From assembly GCF_048892425.1 (NCBI RefSeq), contig NZ_JBLZHU010000002.1:124001-188000 (forward strand): a DNA stretch of 64,000 nucleotides, read 5' to 3'. Under the pieces are notes generated by a model. It made no database searches and had not been told where the DNA came from. It was given only the letters and a program-made list of their open reading frames with translations. The position numbers were made by a program, and so were the translations under genes. This document shows positions 23,667 to 32,361 of this stretch, piece after piece (position 1 is the first letter of the stretch; each line of letters opens with the position of its first letter). This DNA is from Pacificispira sp002696645 (lineage in GTDB: Bacteria > Pseudomonadota > Alphaproteobacteria > UBA8366 > Aestuariispiraceae).

Positions 23667-25451
23667 TCACCATCGATAGTAGTTTGCGAAGTGCCTATAA
23701 TTTTGGATTAATTTTTCCAACAGCATTTCGTCTCCTTTTGCGAATCCTGATTCAAGTAATGCCGACTTCACAGGGTCAGAAAAGTAAGTTTCAAGAATTG
23801 GGTCCCTTACATCACCGTGCCATGCACTTCGACCAATTGGAAACCAAACAAAATTACTCTGACGATCTGCCGAAGATACTATGTCAAACTCTTGTAAATT
23901 ATGCCCTTCAAGATAAACAAGACCACCTAGGATTTCCCAGCTCTCATAGAGTCGAGTTACGTCTGTCGATACGCCAACAAACGACTTGCTCCATTCTTGG
24001 AAAAGATCACAGAGATGGTCGCTAAGCGCCGTCTTTCTTCGGTCTAAACCGTCCAAACTTTGCCAATATTCATTGTTTCCGCCATGCCATGATGTCAAAA
24101 ATAATTTTTCAATCGTACGTTCATTACCCTGACCGTTCGGTTTTTGTATTGGCGCGACGAGCAGATCATGAAGTTCATTCCATCGTTGGCTCCGAACAAG
24201 GCCAAGACCATACGCTGTCATAATCAAAACTGCCGGATAGGACCTAGTTTGTAACCACACACTTAATCCGCTTTGTTCTTGATCAGCATAATGTGACAAC
24301 GTCTCAATCAAATCGATAACCAGCGTCTTCTCTTTTCCATCTCCCCAACGTCCAAGAATACCCGACATTCGAGCTAACGGTTCAGAATGGGACTCATACA
24401 ATGCGGTTCGCTGCCTGAATTCTTCTAAACTCCATTGGCCCCTTACACACAACTCTTCGGCGTCAAGCTTTTGGATCAAAGACTTCATTTCAGATGTGAA
24501 AAGATCGTCAAGCTGAATTCGATGTTCAGACTTTGCGAGGTAACGTTTCGTTGTATTTTCTAACAATTCTATACTAAGTGGATTTTGATGGTGTGTTCGT
24601 GCTAAAGTTGAAATTCGCTGTTCCAGCCCTTCAAAGAAGGATTCCCCATCTTGGTTTTCTATTACTCTAGCGTCTCGGTGAAGCACAATATCCGTTGCGG
24701 CTCCTTTGAGTTTGCTTCTTGCCGCCCAATAAAGGGGATAACGACGGGCAGGCGCTCGTAGGAGGGCAGAGCGCAACGCATGATCCCATTCGCCTGACCA
24801 CCCACAAATAATCAGCCCATACTCATCGATAATTCTATCCAACAATGCATTATATTCAGAAGGGTATGTTTCTAACTCATCTTCTGTATTTAAAATTCGC
24901 GCATCCTTATAGTCTCCATGCAACTTTAACAAAAAACAACTTGTGTGAGCTAACGGCTCGGCACCACTAAGCGCGTCTACTGATGCCACAACAGTTGGTT
25001 CCACTCCTTCTTCACGTAGTGCGTTTTCGAGGAGCCTATCGAAATTAGTCGTTACAATAACCTTTACGTAGCCCTCTCGAACAAGTCTTGCGATTGCCTT
25101 ATGTGCTTTGGTGGGTGTCTTTAGCTTCTCTATCCGATCTCTTTCATCTGGCTCAATGTAACTGTGCAAAATTGAGCGCCGTTCATCGCGTGAAAGGCCA
25201 AGTTCACCAACTATTTCTGAGTAATTTGGCTCTTTACCAAACTCAGTTATGTACCATTTCGCCCAATCTGATTGATCTTCAACCTTTTGCGCTAACGCAA
25301 CACGGCGAATTAGGTCAATTGTGATTTCCCATCCAGTCGGAATTGATGCAGCGCGTGATATGCCTGAACCTAAAAGTAAGACGTATAAGCCCTTATTTTC
25401 GTATATAGAAAATGATAGCTGCGTTAGGGGGTCACCCGAGAGAATTGCCAT
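23667..25451 (-). CDS. SIR2-like domain protein, candidate antiphage NADase
   Basis: The protein has 594 residues. Residues about 20-290 form a SIR2-type NAD-binding domain: LLLGSGISRAA (GSGIS at 28-32), VIVTTNFDRLLENAL (133-145), LKLHGDY with the likely catalytic His178, and IICGWSGEWD (214-223). Defence proteins of this class (for example in Thoeris-like, DSR and prokaryotic-Argonaute systems) degrade NAD on infection. The C-terminal ~300 residues match no domain I know and may hold the sensor. The coding DNA is visibly richer in A+T than both sides and uses different codons, a sign of horizontal gain. It stands alone, between the sodium channel and comM. Confidence 0.82.
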   Translation of the reverse strand: MAILSGDPLTQLSFSIYENKGLYVLLLGSGISRAASIPTGWEITIDLIRRVALAQKVEDQSDWAKWYITEFGKEPNYSEIVGELGLSRDERRSILHSYIEPDERDRIEKLKTPTKAHKAIARLVREGYVKVIVTTNFDRLLENALREEGVEPTVVASVDALSGAEPLAHTSCFLLKLHGDYKDARILNTEDELETYPSEYNALLDRIIDEYGLIICGWSGEWDHALRSALLRAPARRYPLYWAARSKLKGAATDIVLHRDARVIENQDGESFFEGLEQRISTLARTHHQNPLSIELLENTTKRYLAKSEHRIQLDDLFTSEMKSLIQKLDAEELCVRGQWSLEEFRQRTALYESHSEPLARMSGILGRWGDGKEKTLVIDLIETLSHYADQEQSGLSVWLQTRSYPAVLIMTAYGLGLVRSQRWNELHDLLVAPIQKPNGQGNERTIEKLFLTSWHGGNNEYWQSLDGLDRRKTALSDHLCDLFQEWSKSFVGVSTDVTRLYESWEILGGLVYLEGHNLQEFDIVSSADRQSNFVWFPIGRSAWHGDVRDPILETYFSDPVKSALLESGFAKGDEMLLEKLIQNYRHFANYYRW

Positions 25452-25594
25452 GAATACGTTTCTGCCTACTTCAAACTGAATTTAAGGGCAATTGCGACAT
25501 AACTTACAGAGAATGATTAGAATTCTTCAGTCTCTCAATAAGGTATCTGATAGCACAATTATAAACGCCATAATGGCAATCGGCTATTCAATTC

Positions 25595-27115
25595 CTACCC
25601 CCGCACCTGGACACGGCGATAGCTGAGCGCTTCGGCGATGTGGAGGCGGCGGAGGGTGGGGGAATTGTCCAGGTCGGCCAGGGTGCGGGCGACGCGCAGG
25701 ACGCGGTGATAGCCGCGGGCAGAGAGTTTCAGGCGGTCGGCGGCGTCGGTCAGGAGTTTTCGGCCCTCCGCATCCGGGGTGGCGATGTCTTCCAGGATTT
25801 TGCCATCGGCCATGGCATTGGTGCGGGGGCGCTGGGCTTCCGGCAGGCTGGCGAAGCGTGCCGTTTGGAGCGCCCTTGCGGCGGCTACGCGGGCGGCGAC
25901 TTCTTTTGAGCCTTCTGCAGGGGGCGGGCGTGACAGGTCGCTGGCGCGGACGGCGGGAACATCAATCGACAGGTCAATCCGATCAAACAGGGGGCCGGAA
26001 ATTTTCGCCTGATAATCCAGCGCACAGCGCGGCGCGCGGCTGCAGGCCAGGTCGGGATCATCCAGATGCCCGCATCGGCAGGGATTCATCGCCGCGATCA
26101 ATTGCACCCGGGCGGGATAGGTCACATGGGCGTTGACCCGCGCCACAACGGCCCGGCCTGTTTCCAGCGGCTGGCGCAGGGATTCCAGTGCGCCGCGCTG
26201 AAATTCCGGCAGTTCATCCAGGAACAGAACCCCATTATGGGCCAGGGAGACTTCGCCCGGCTTGGCCCGTTGTCCGCCCCCCACCAAGGCCGGGGTGGAA
26301 CTGGAATGGTGGGGATCACGAAACGGTCTGGCATGGGACAGGCCACTATCGATCATCAGCCCCGCGACCGAGTGGATCATGGAGACTTCCAGCGCCTCCG
26401 TCGCGGACATCGGCGGCAGGATGCCGGGCAGGCGCGAGGCCAGCATGCTTTTCCCCGCGCCCGGCGGGCCCATCAGCAACAGGTTGTGACCGCCCGCCGC
26501 CGCGATTTCCAGGGCGCGCTTCGCGGTTTCCTGGCCCTTGATATCGGCCAGATCCGGTAACTCGCCCGGCGGTGGGGCCAGTTTGGGTGTGGGGACCGCC
26601 ATCATCTGGCTGCCATTCAGATGGTTGATCAGTGCGATCAGATCCGGTGCGGCAGCGATTTCCATCTCGCCCGCCCAGGCGGCTTCTCCCCCTTGCGCGG
26701 CGGGACAGATCAGCGCCTTGTCCATGCCGATGGCGGCCATGGCGGCGGGCAGCACCCCCGCGACCGGCGCGATGCGCCCATCCAACCCCAATTCCCCCAG
26801 CGCCAGATAGCCGTCCAGCGCATCACTGGGGATCGCCTCCATCGCGACCAACATGCCAAGTGCGATGGGCAGGTCGAAATGACTGCCTTCCTTCTGAACA
26901 TCGGCAGGCGACAGATTGACGGTGATCCGCTTGGGCGGCAGCGCCAGACCGATGGCTGCCAGGGCGCCGCGCACCCTCTCCCGGCTTTCCGCCACCGCCT
27001 TGTCAGGCAATCCCACCACGGCAAAGCTGGGCAGGCCCGAGGTCAGCTGGACCTGGACGTCAATGGGCATGGTATCAATGCCGTGGAACGCGACTGTTGT
27101 AACATGTGCAACCAT
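25595..27115 (-). CDS. comM: YifB/ComM-family AAA+ ATPase (Mg-chelatase-like)
   Basis: ComM is a hexameric helicase that extends branch migration during natural transformation. The protein has 506 residues. The N-terminal Lon-protease-like domain (GLPSFAVVGLPDKAVAESRERVRGAL, NLSPADVQKEGSHFDLPIALG) is followed by the ATPase core with Walker A LLLMGPPGAGKS, Walker B VLFLDELPEF, a four-Cys zinc-like loop (NPCRCGHLDDPDLACSRAPRC) and sensor residues. The C-terminal helical domain ends in LSYRRV. It is intact and of full length. Confidence 0.94.
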   Translation of the reverse strand: MVAHVTTVAFHGIDTMPIDVQVQLTSGLPSFAVVGLPDKAVAESRERVRGALAAIGLALPPKRITVNLSPADVQKEGSHFDLPIALGMLVAMEAIPSDALDGYLALGELGLDGRIAPVAGVLPAAMAAIGMDKALICPAAQGGEAAWAGEMEIAAAPDLIALINHLNGSQMMAVPTPKLAPPPGELPDLADIKGQETAKRALEIAAAGGHNLLLMGPPGAGKSMLASRLPGILPPMSATEALEVSMIHSVAGLMIDSGLSHARPFRDPHHSSSTPALVGGGQRAKPGEVSLAHNGVLFLDELPEFQRGALESLRQPLETGRAVVARVNAHVTYPARVQLIAAMNPCRCGHLDDPDLACSRAPRCALDYQAKISGPLFDRIDLSIDVPAVRASDLSRPPPAEGSKEVAARVAAARALQTARFASLPEAQRPRTNAMADGKILEDIATPDAEGRKLLTDAADRLKLSARGYHRVLRVARTLADLDNSPTLRRLHIAEALSYRRVQVRG

Positions 27116-27275
27116 AACAGGCTTTATGCCGCAACCAACGGGGCCTGTCAGCGGGAATTCTGTGTCGCCCCAGATTTTTTATGGACAATCACAGGCAGGC
27201 TGTTAGGAAATGGGGGCTGGTGCCTTGACCACATATTCCGTCATACTAGCATAAAGGCATCAAGGGCCGAGGATC

Positions 27276-27785
27276 ATGGACGAGAGCAAACGCCTGAAGA
27301 CTTTAAGAAACCTGGAAATTCTGGATACGGGTCCGACACCAGAATTTGACCGGATCACCAGTTTGGCGACGCATATATTTAATGCTCCGATTGCCTTGAT
27401 CTCTCTGGTCGACGAGTCGCGTCAGTGGTTCAAGTCCGTTCAAGGTCTGTCGGTACAGGAAACGTCACGGGAAATCTCGTTTTGCGCACGCGCCATTCAA
27501 AACGCCGACATTATGGAAGTACCAAATGCGCTGGAAGACCCGCGATTTGCTGAAAACCCTCTGGTCACCGGAGAGCCTTATATTCGATATTATTGCGGTG
27601 CCCCCCTTGTCATGCGCAATGGGGCCAGGATCGGCACGTTATGTATCATCGACATGCAATCGCGCGAGCCGATATCCCATGGCAAACGCCTGTTGTTGAA
27701 AGAACTGACCTTACAGGCGACACGCGAAATTGAACTGCATGCCCTGGAAATTGATACGGACAGGATCGACCGGATTCTTCCTTAG
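27276..27785 (+). CDS. Single GAF-domain protein
   Basis: The protein has 169 residues, and the ATG is preceded by GAGG. It begins with the ILDTGPTPEFDRITSLATHIF segment that often leads into GAF domains of sensor kinases and cyclases. It then shows APIALISLVDESRQWFKSVQGL, FCARAI, VTGEPYIRYYCGAPLVM and GTLCIIDMQSR, the complete GAF fold. No output domain follows, so it may bind a small ligand and act through a partner, or be the remnant of a larger sensor. Its neighbours (comM, alkB) give no hint of the ligand. Confidence 0.87.
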   Translation: MDESKRLKTLRNLEILDTGPTPEFDRITSLATHIFNAPIALISLVDESRQWFKSVQGLSVQETSREISFCARAIQNADIMEVPNALEDPRFAENPLVTGEPYIRYYCGAPLVMRNGARIGTLCIIDMQSREPISHGKRLLLKELTLQATREIELHALEIDTDRIDRILP

Positions 27786-27797
27786 ATGGTCGGGACC

Positions 27798-28418
27798 CTA
27801 ACCAGGTGGGGTTGCTGGCAACGTCACCCGCCGCAGAGTCAGATTAATCCGACCCGGCGCATCCAACAGGGTCGACGTGCCCGGCATCAGCCGATCGATG
27901 CCATGGCGTGACTCCCGCGCATCACCCGACAACAGCGCGACATCGCCGGAACTCAGACGCAAGGAGCGGGTGGGCGTACCCTTGACCGCCGCCCCGATGC
28001 GAAACAGCGCTGTATCGCCCAGCGAAATTGACAATACCGGGGCATCGCGCGCCGCCTCGTCCTTGTCCTGATGCAGGCCCATCCGCGCGTCCGGCCCGTA
28101 CCAATTGATCAGACAGGCCTCCGGCGGCGCTGGATATCCGCTTAAATCATCCCATATCTTCAAAACAAGGTCTGGTATTGCAGGCCAGGGCGACCCGGTC
28201 ACGGGATGATGCGCCTGATAGCGATACCCGCCCTGCTGATCTGAAACCCAGCCCAGCGGCCCCGCATTGCTCATCCGCACACTAAACGGCTTACCAGAGC
28301 GGGGCAGAGCCGGGGTAAAAAGAGGAGCTGCAATCAGACAGGCGCGTATCTCCATCACAAGGCTGTGTTGGGTCTGTCGATCAAGATAGGCCGGATGGAG
28401 TTTGAACCCGTCGATCAA
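27798..28418 (-). CDS. alkB: Alpha-ketoglutarate-dependent DNA dioxygenase
   Basis: AlkB removes methyl groups from 1-methyladenine and 3-methylcytosine in DNA by oxidation, using Fe(II) and 2-oxoglutarate. The protein has 206 residues with NWYGPDARMGLHQDKDE (HxD iron ligands), PVLSISLGDTALFRIG, GDVALLSGDARESRHGIDRL (distal His) and the 2-oxoglutarate-binding RINLTLRRV. The start is a TTG at 28418 with AGGTGAG upstream; the first ATG codon (residue 22) would remove conserved N-terminal sequence, so the TTG start is preferred. Confidence 0.9.
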   Translation of the reverse strand: MIDGFKLHPAYLDRQTQHSLVMEIRACLIAAPLFTPALPRSGKPFSVRMSNAGPLGWVSDQQGGYRYQAHHPVTGSPWPAIPDLVLKIWDDLSGYPAPPEACLINWYGPDARMGLHQDKDEAARDAPVLSISLGDTALFRIGAAVKGTPTRSLRLSSGDVALLSGDARESRHGIDRLMPGTSTLLDAPGRINLTLRRVTLPATPPG

Positions 28419-28530
28419 ATTGCTACACTCACCTGATTCCTGATATTTATATGGGTATCAGACATTCATATTGGTACCGAAAGCGGGCCTTAAGACTGAA
28501 AACGCATCACCAGAGGACAAAATCACCCCA

Positions 28531-29040
28531 ATGCTAAGCAAATTAAAAGACTTCTTTTCCGCCGATCCCAAAATCAATCATTCGAGCGAGCGCGAGCAAA
28601 GAGAATTGCACATTGCTGCTGCGGCGATGTTGATTCAGGCGGCCATGACCGATGGCCATATTGATGAGGTGGAGCGAACCCGTATCGGCGTGCTGATCGA
28701 ACGCCATTTCGGCGTCCCGCGGGAAGAAGTCCACCAAATCCTGACAGAAAGCGAAGCCAAGGCAGAAGCCGCCGTCGATATCTATTCCTTCCTGCGGGTC
28801 GTCAATGACCATTTTGATCATGAGGAGCGCATTTCCCTGGTCGAAATGCTGTGGGATGTCGTCTATTCGGACGGCGAGTTGCACGACCACGAAGCCAACC
28901 TTATTCGCCGTATCTCTGGCATGTTGGGCCTGACCGATGTTGAAAGCGGCACTGCGCGCAAGAAGATTCTGGCACAGCGAGAGGCCGCAGTCGAAGATCA
29001 GGATGCGATCCACCCCAAGGGAGACGTCCATTCCGGATAG
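28531..29040 (+). CDS. TerB-family protein
   Basis: The protein has 169 residues, starting at ATG 28531 (MLSKLKDFFS). The TerB fold is recognised from HIAAAAMLIQAAMTDGHIDEVERTRIGVLIERHFG in the first half. The second half carries the parallel motif ISLVEMLWDVVYSDGELHDHEANLIRRISGMLGL; both contain the acidic metal-binding D/E cluster. TerB-like proteins occur in tellurite resistance and in many membrane-linked stress complexes, but this stand-alone form is common and its role is unclear. Seen alone it is not proof of tellurite resistance. Confidence 0.87.
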   Translation: MLSKLKDFFSADPKINHSSEREQRELHIAAAAMLIQAAMTDGHIDEVERTRIGVLIERHFGVPREEVHQILTESEAKAEAAVDIYSFLRVVNDHFDHEERISLVEMLWDVVYSDGELHDHEANLIRRISGMLGLTDVESGTARKKILAQREAAVEDQDAIHPKGDVHSG

Positions 29041-29077
29041 GATCATTTTGGTAAATGCGCATGATTTAAAGGATCAC

Positions 29078-29221
29078 GTTTAAGCTCATGCTGCCGCATG
29101 ATGGTAGGACTTATATTTAAGCTCATGCTGCCGCATGATGGTAGGACTTATGTTTAAGCTCATGCTGCCGCATGATGCTTGGGGTTATGTTTAAGCTCAT
29201 GCTTGCGCATGATGCTTTGCC
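29078..29221 (+). repeat. Four tandem 37-bp hairpin repeats upstream of the adenylate cyclase gene
   Basis: Units begin at 29078, 29115, 29152 and 29189. The first two are identical over 37 bases except for the first base, the third diverges at its end, and the fourth is partial. Every unit carries a hairpin with the core TCATGCTGCCGCATGA (TTGC loop in the last copy), followed by a GGACTTAT- or GGGTTAT-type spacer. A degenerate half-copy (ATGCGCATGAT) precedes them near 29054. They fill most of the space between the TerB-like gene and the cyclase. Possible roles are attenuation or transcript ends, protein-binding arrays, or a REP-like family. Confidence 0.9.
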
Positions 29222-29260
29222 GTCACCGCGCCGAATGCGCCCCATTAGGAACCGGTTGTG

Positions 29261-30928
29261 ATGATACGCCGTCTGCGCCTTATTACCGGCCTGATCCTGT
29301 TCTCCTATATCTCTCTGCATCTGATCCCGTTGATTCTGGGCAATCATTCCCTGGCGATCATGGAATTCGTCCGGCCCAGTCTGCATGGCTTCTGGGAAAG
29401 CTGGCCGGGGCTGATCCTGCTGTATGGCGCGATGGCAATCCATATGGCACTTGGCTTTTATGCGATTTATACCCGCCATCGCTGGAAGGGGATCGGCCTG
29501 GGGGAAATAGTCCAGTTAGCCTCTGGCATTGCGGTACCCGCATTGTTGTGTCTGCACGTTGTCAGTACCCGCATCGCCGCTATGCAATATGGCATTCAGC
29601 CCAGCTATCCCTGGATCATGGCAATCTATTTGAAATATGACACGATGTCTGGATGGCGGCAGGCGGCCGCCCTGATTGTTGCCTGGTTTCATGGCTGTCT
29701 GGGCCTGTATTACTGGCTGCGCCTGAAGCCATTCTGGCCCGGAATCCGGTTTGGCCTGTTCGGGTTGGCGATACTTTGGCCCGCCCTGGCACTGACCGGT
29801 TTCTATAAGGCCGGGACAGAAGCCGCCGCCCTGACCGACAATCCTGCCTGGGTGCGGGTTGTGCTGCGCGAAGTGGGATCTCTGTCGCAATCCGATCAAA
29901 TGGTGTTGTACCAGATTCAGGACGCCCTGTTGCTGGCCCTTGCAGGCATGCTGACAGTCAGCCTTGCAGCCCGTTTCGTTCGGCGTCAGGTGCAGAAGCG
30001 GGCCGGCTTTGTCATCCTGAATTATGATGATGGGCGCGATCATCGCTTTACCCAAGGGCTCAGCATCCTGGAAGCCAGTCGCGACTGCAGCTATCCCCAT
30101 GCCAGTGTCTGCGGGGGACGGGGGCGATGTTCCACCTGTCGTGTCCGCATCCGCCAGGGTCAGGACCTTTTACCCCCGCCCAGCGAAGAAGAACTGAAAG
30201 TCCTGAAACGGGTGCGCGCCGGACCGGATGTGCGCCTTGCCTGTCAGGCCATTCCCCTATCCGGTGAAATCCATATCACGCCCCTGCTGCCCCATACCGC
30301 AACCGCATCCCATGGCTATGCCAGATCCGATATGGCCCAGGGCAAAGAGATCACAATTGCCGTCATGTTCTGTGATCTACGGGGATTTACCAGGGTCAGT
30401 GAAGACCGCCTGCCGTATGACACGGTTTTCCTGCTGAACCGATATTTTGATGCTATGGGCAAGGCGATTGAAGAAAGCGGGGGGCATCTGGATAAGTTCA
30501 TCGGCGACGGGATCATGGCCCTGTTCGGTATTGAAACCACACAGGAAGACGGCTGTCGTCAGGCCCTGATCGCGGCGAAACGAATGTCGGAACGACTGAT
30601 CGTCCTGAATAAAAGCCTGGAACAGGACCTGGATGAACCCTTGCGCATCGGCATCGGCATTCATGTTGGATCGGTCATTGTTGGCGAAATGGGCTATGGC
30701 CGCGCCACGCAATTGACCGCAATTGGGGATGCCGTTAACACCGCCAGCCGGTTGGAAGCCCTAACAAAGGACTATGGTGTCCAGCTTGTGGTGTCAAAAA
30801 CCATGTTGCGGACAGCGGATCTGTCGCTGGGCACATTTCCATACGAAGAACACGAGGCAGAAATTCGGGGCCGCATTCAGCCCATCCGGTTGATCGCCAT
30901 TCAAGACGCTTCCCTTCTGGCGCTGTGA
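29261..30928 (+). CDS. Membrane adenylate cyclase with cytochrome-b-like and 2Fe-2S ferredoxin domains
   Basis: The protein has 555 residues (a GTG three bases earlier is an equal choice of start; AGGA stands upstream of both). Residues 1-240 contain about six membrane segments with several buried His (H20, H61, H99, H144) in a pattern like haem-b anchors. Residues 248-345 are a ferredoxin domain with C284, C290, C293 and C328 (Cx5Cx2C and a distal Cys, adrenodoxin-like spacing). Residues 363-550 are a class III cyclase with metal Asp372 and Asp416, adenine-specifying Lys412, and Asn493/Arg497. It should make cAMP in response to redox state; that link is inferred from the domains. Confidence 0.88.
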   Translation: MIRRLRLITGLILFSYISLHLIPLILGNHSLAIMEFVRPSLHGFWESWPGLILLYGAMAIHMALGFYAIYTRHRWKGIGLGEIVQLASGIAVPALLCLHVVSTRIAAMQYGIQPSYPWIMAIYLKYDTMSGWRQAAALIVAWFHGCLGLYYWLRLKPFWPGIRFGLFGLAILWPALALTGFYKAGTEAAALTDNPAWVRVVLREVGSLSQSDQMVLYQIQDALLLALAGMLTVSLAARFVRRQVQKRAGFVILNYDDGRDHRFTQGLSILEASRDCSYPHASVCGGRGRCSTCRVRIRQGQDLLPPPSEEELKVLKRVRAGPDVRLACQAIPLSGEIHITPLLPHTATASHGYARSDMAQGKEITIAVMFCDLRGFTRVSEDRLPYDTVFLLNRYFDAMGKAIEESGGHLDKFIGDGIMALFGIETTQEDGCRQALIAAKRMSERLIVLNKSLEQDLDEPLRIGIGIHVGSVIVGEMGYGRATQLTAIGDAVNTASRLEALTKDYGVQLVVSKTMLRTADLSLGTFPYEEHEAEIRGRIQPIRLIAIQDASLLAL

Positions 30929-30944
30929 AGGGCCGATAATCGCC

Positions 30945-31520
30945 CTATTGCGCGCCGGCCCGAATAAGGGCCTGTTCTACGCCAGGTGTGCGGCTGTCGC
31001 GGGCCCAATCCAGGGGGCTGCGACCGGTATAATCGCGAATGGTCAAATCCGCGCCATGATCAATTAAAAGCTCAAGTATATCCAAATATCCGGCGCGGGC
31101 CGCCGTCATCACCGGGGTCAACCCACGACCATTTCGGATATCCACTGACGCCCCCTTGTCCAGAAGATAGGCGACCATGTCATAATCCCCATCTTCCGCC
31201 GCCCAGAACAGGGCCGTATTTCCGATATTGTCCTGATGGTCGATCGGGGTGTTCAGCTGCAACAGATAATCCAGAATATTGTAATGCCCATTGCGCGCAG
31301 CGATCGTGATCCCATTGCGACCATCGAAATCCGTCATGGATGGATTGTCACCCCGAATGACCAGGGATTTAACCTTTGGCAGATTGCCGCGCTTGAACGC
31401 GGTCAGCATTTCCGGATCCCCGCCAATCACGGTTTGTGCCTGAACCTTTGGTGCGGTCAACGGGGCGACCAGAGGTGCCAGGGCCAGCAACAGGGCAAGG
31501 GCAAAATGCTGGTGCTTCAT
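30945..31520 (-). CDS. Periplasmic ankyrin-repeat protein
   Basis: The protein has 191 residues. It opens with a signal peptide (MKHQHFALALLLALAPLVAPLTAPKVQAQ). The rest is a row of about five ankyrin repeats with the usual DxxGxTALxxAAxxGxxxxVxxLL pattern, such as DNIGNTALFWAAEDGDYDMV and NGRGLTPVMTAARAGYLDIL. Such proteins bind other proteins; in the periplasm ankyrins are sometimes linked to catalase activity or haem proteins. It is convergent with the cyclase gene and has no obvious partner. Confidence 0.88.
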   Translation of the reverse strand: MKHQHFALALLLALAPLVAPLTAPKVQAQTVIGGDPEMLTAFKRGNLPKVKSLVIRGDNPSMTDFDGRNGITIAARNGHYNILDYLLQLNTPIDHQDNIGNTALFWAAEDGDYDMVAYLLDKGASVDIRNGRGLTPVMTAARAGYLDILELLIDHGADLTIRDYTGRSPLDWARDSRTPGVEQALIRAGAQ

Positions 31521-31617
31521 CGGGTCAATCTCCTTTGCGGTGTGCTGGTGCCACGTGCGGGCATGCGCTGGCCCGGGTCTTAATTGGGTTCAAAGGCACC
31601 TGATCACAAGACCGAAA

Positions 31618-32361
31618 TCATAGGTTCAGCCCCTCTACCCATCGGACCGCCGCAGCAACAGTATTCACATAATTACTATCTGGTCTGGCAGGACGTGCCA
31701 AGAGAGCGACGGGCAGTTTATGCATCCGCGCGGCATCGATTTTGGCCCGCGTTGCGCTGCCCCCGGCATTTCGCGCAACCAGCACATCAATGCCAAGTCT
31801 GGTCAGCAATGCACGTTCACTTTCCAGCGTGAACGGACCGCGATCCAATAATACCTTGATTGCCGGATGATCCGGCAACGGGTCAGGGGGATCGATGGCC
31901 CGCAGGGTCAGGCGCATGCCTGTCGCCCTGGAAAAGGCGCCCAGATTGGCCCCGCCCAGCGTGATCAATCCATGCGTGCCCAAACTCGGCAACCGCTTAA
32001 CAAGGGCTTCAATCGTTTCAAAGAGATGCCAGTCATCGCCGGGCTGTTGGGTCCAGGCCGGGCGTTCCAGCCGCAGGAAGGGGATATGCATCTGCGCCGT
32101 CGCCTGCACCGCCGTTGTCCCCATCCGCGCCGCATAAGGATGGGTCGCATCGATCACCGCGGCGGGTCGGTTCTGTTCCAGATATGCCAGAAAGCCGGAC
32201 ACACCACCAAAGCCGCCCTGGCGAACCGTCCCCGCAAGCGCCATTGGATCCTGGGTTCTGCCCGCCAGCGATGTTACTGTGTCGTATTGATCCACCAACA
32301 GGACCGCCAATTGGCGCGCCTCACCCGTTCCCCCCAGGATCAGTAGGCGCGGTTTAGTCAT
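31618..32361 (-). CDS. cbiJ: Precorrin-6A/cobalt-precorrin-6A reductase
   Basis: CbiJ (CobK) reduces the corrin macrocycle with a reduced pyridine nucleotide. The protein has 247 residues from ATG 32361 (MTKPRLLILGGTGEARQLA), which overlaps the cbiD stop. Diagnostic segments are GGFGGVSGFLAYLE, VIDATHPYAARM, FLRLERPAW and VLLDRGPFTLESERALL, followed by LVARNAGGSATRAKIDAAR. All belong to this family. Confidence 0.94.
   Translation of the reverse strand: MTKPRLLILGGTGEARQLAVLLVDQYDTVTSLAGRTQDPMALAGTVRQGGFGGVSGFLAYLEQNRPAAVIDATHPYAARMGTTAVQATAQMHIPFLRLERPAWTQQPGDDWHLFETIEALVKRLPSLGTHGLITLGGANLGAFSRATGMRLTLRAIDPPDPLPDHPAIKVLLDRGPFTLESERALLTRLGIDVLVARNAGGSATRAKIDAARMHKLPVALLARPARPDSNYVNTVAAAVRWVEGLNL

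Noticed and set aside
28531..29040. Tellurite resistance locus
   Set aside because: A single TerB-like gene without terC, terD or terZ partners is not enough evidence.
29078..29221. CRISPR array
   Set aside because: The 37-base units follow each other without unique spacers, and no cas gene is present.
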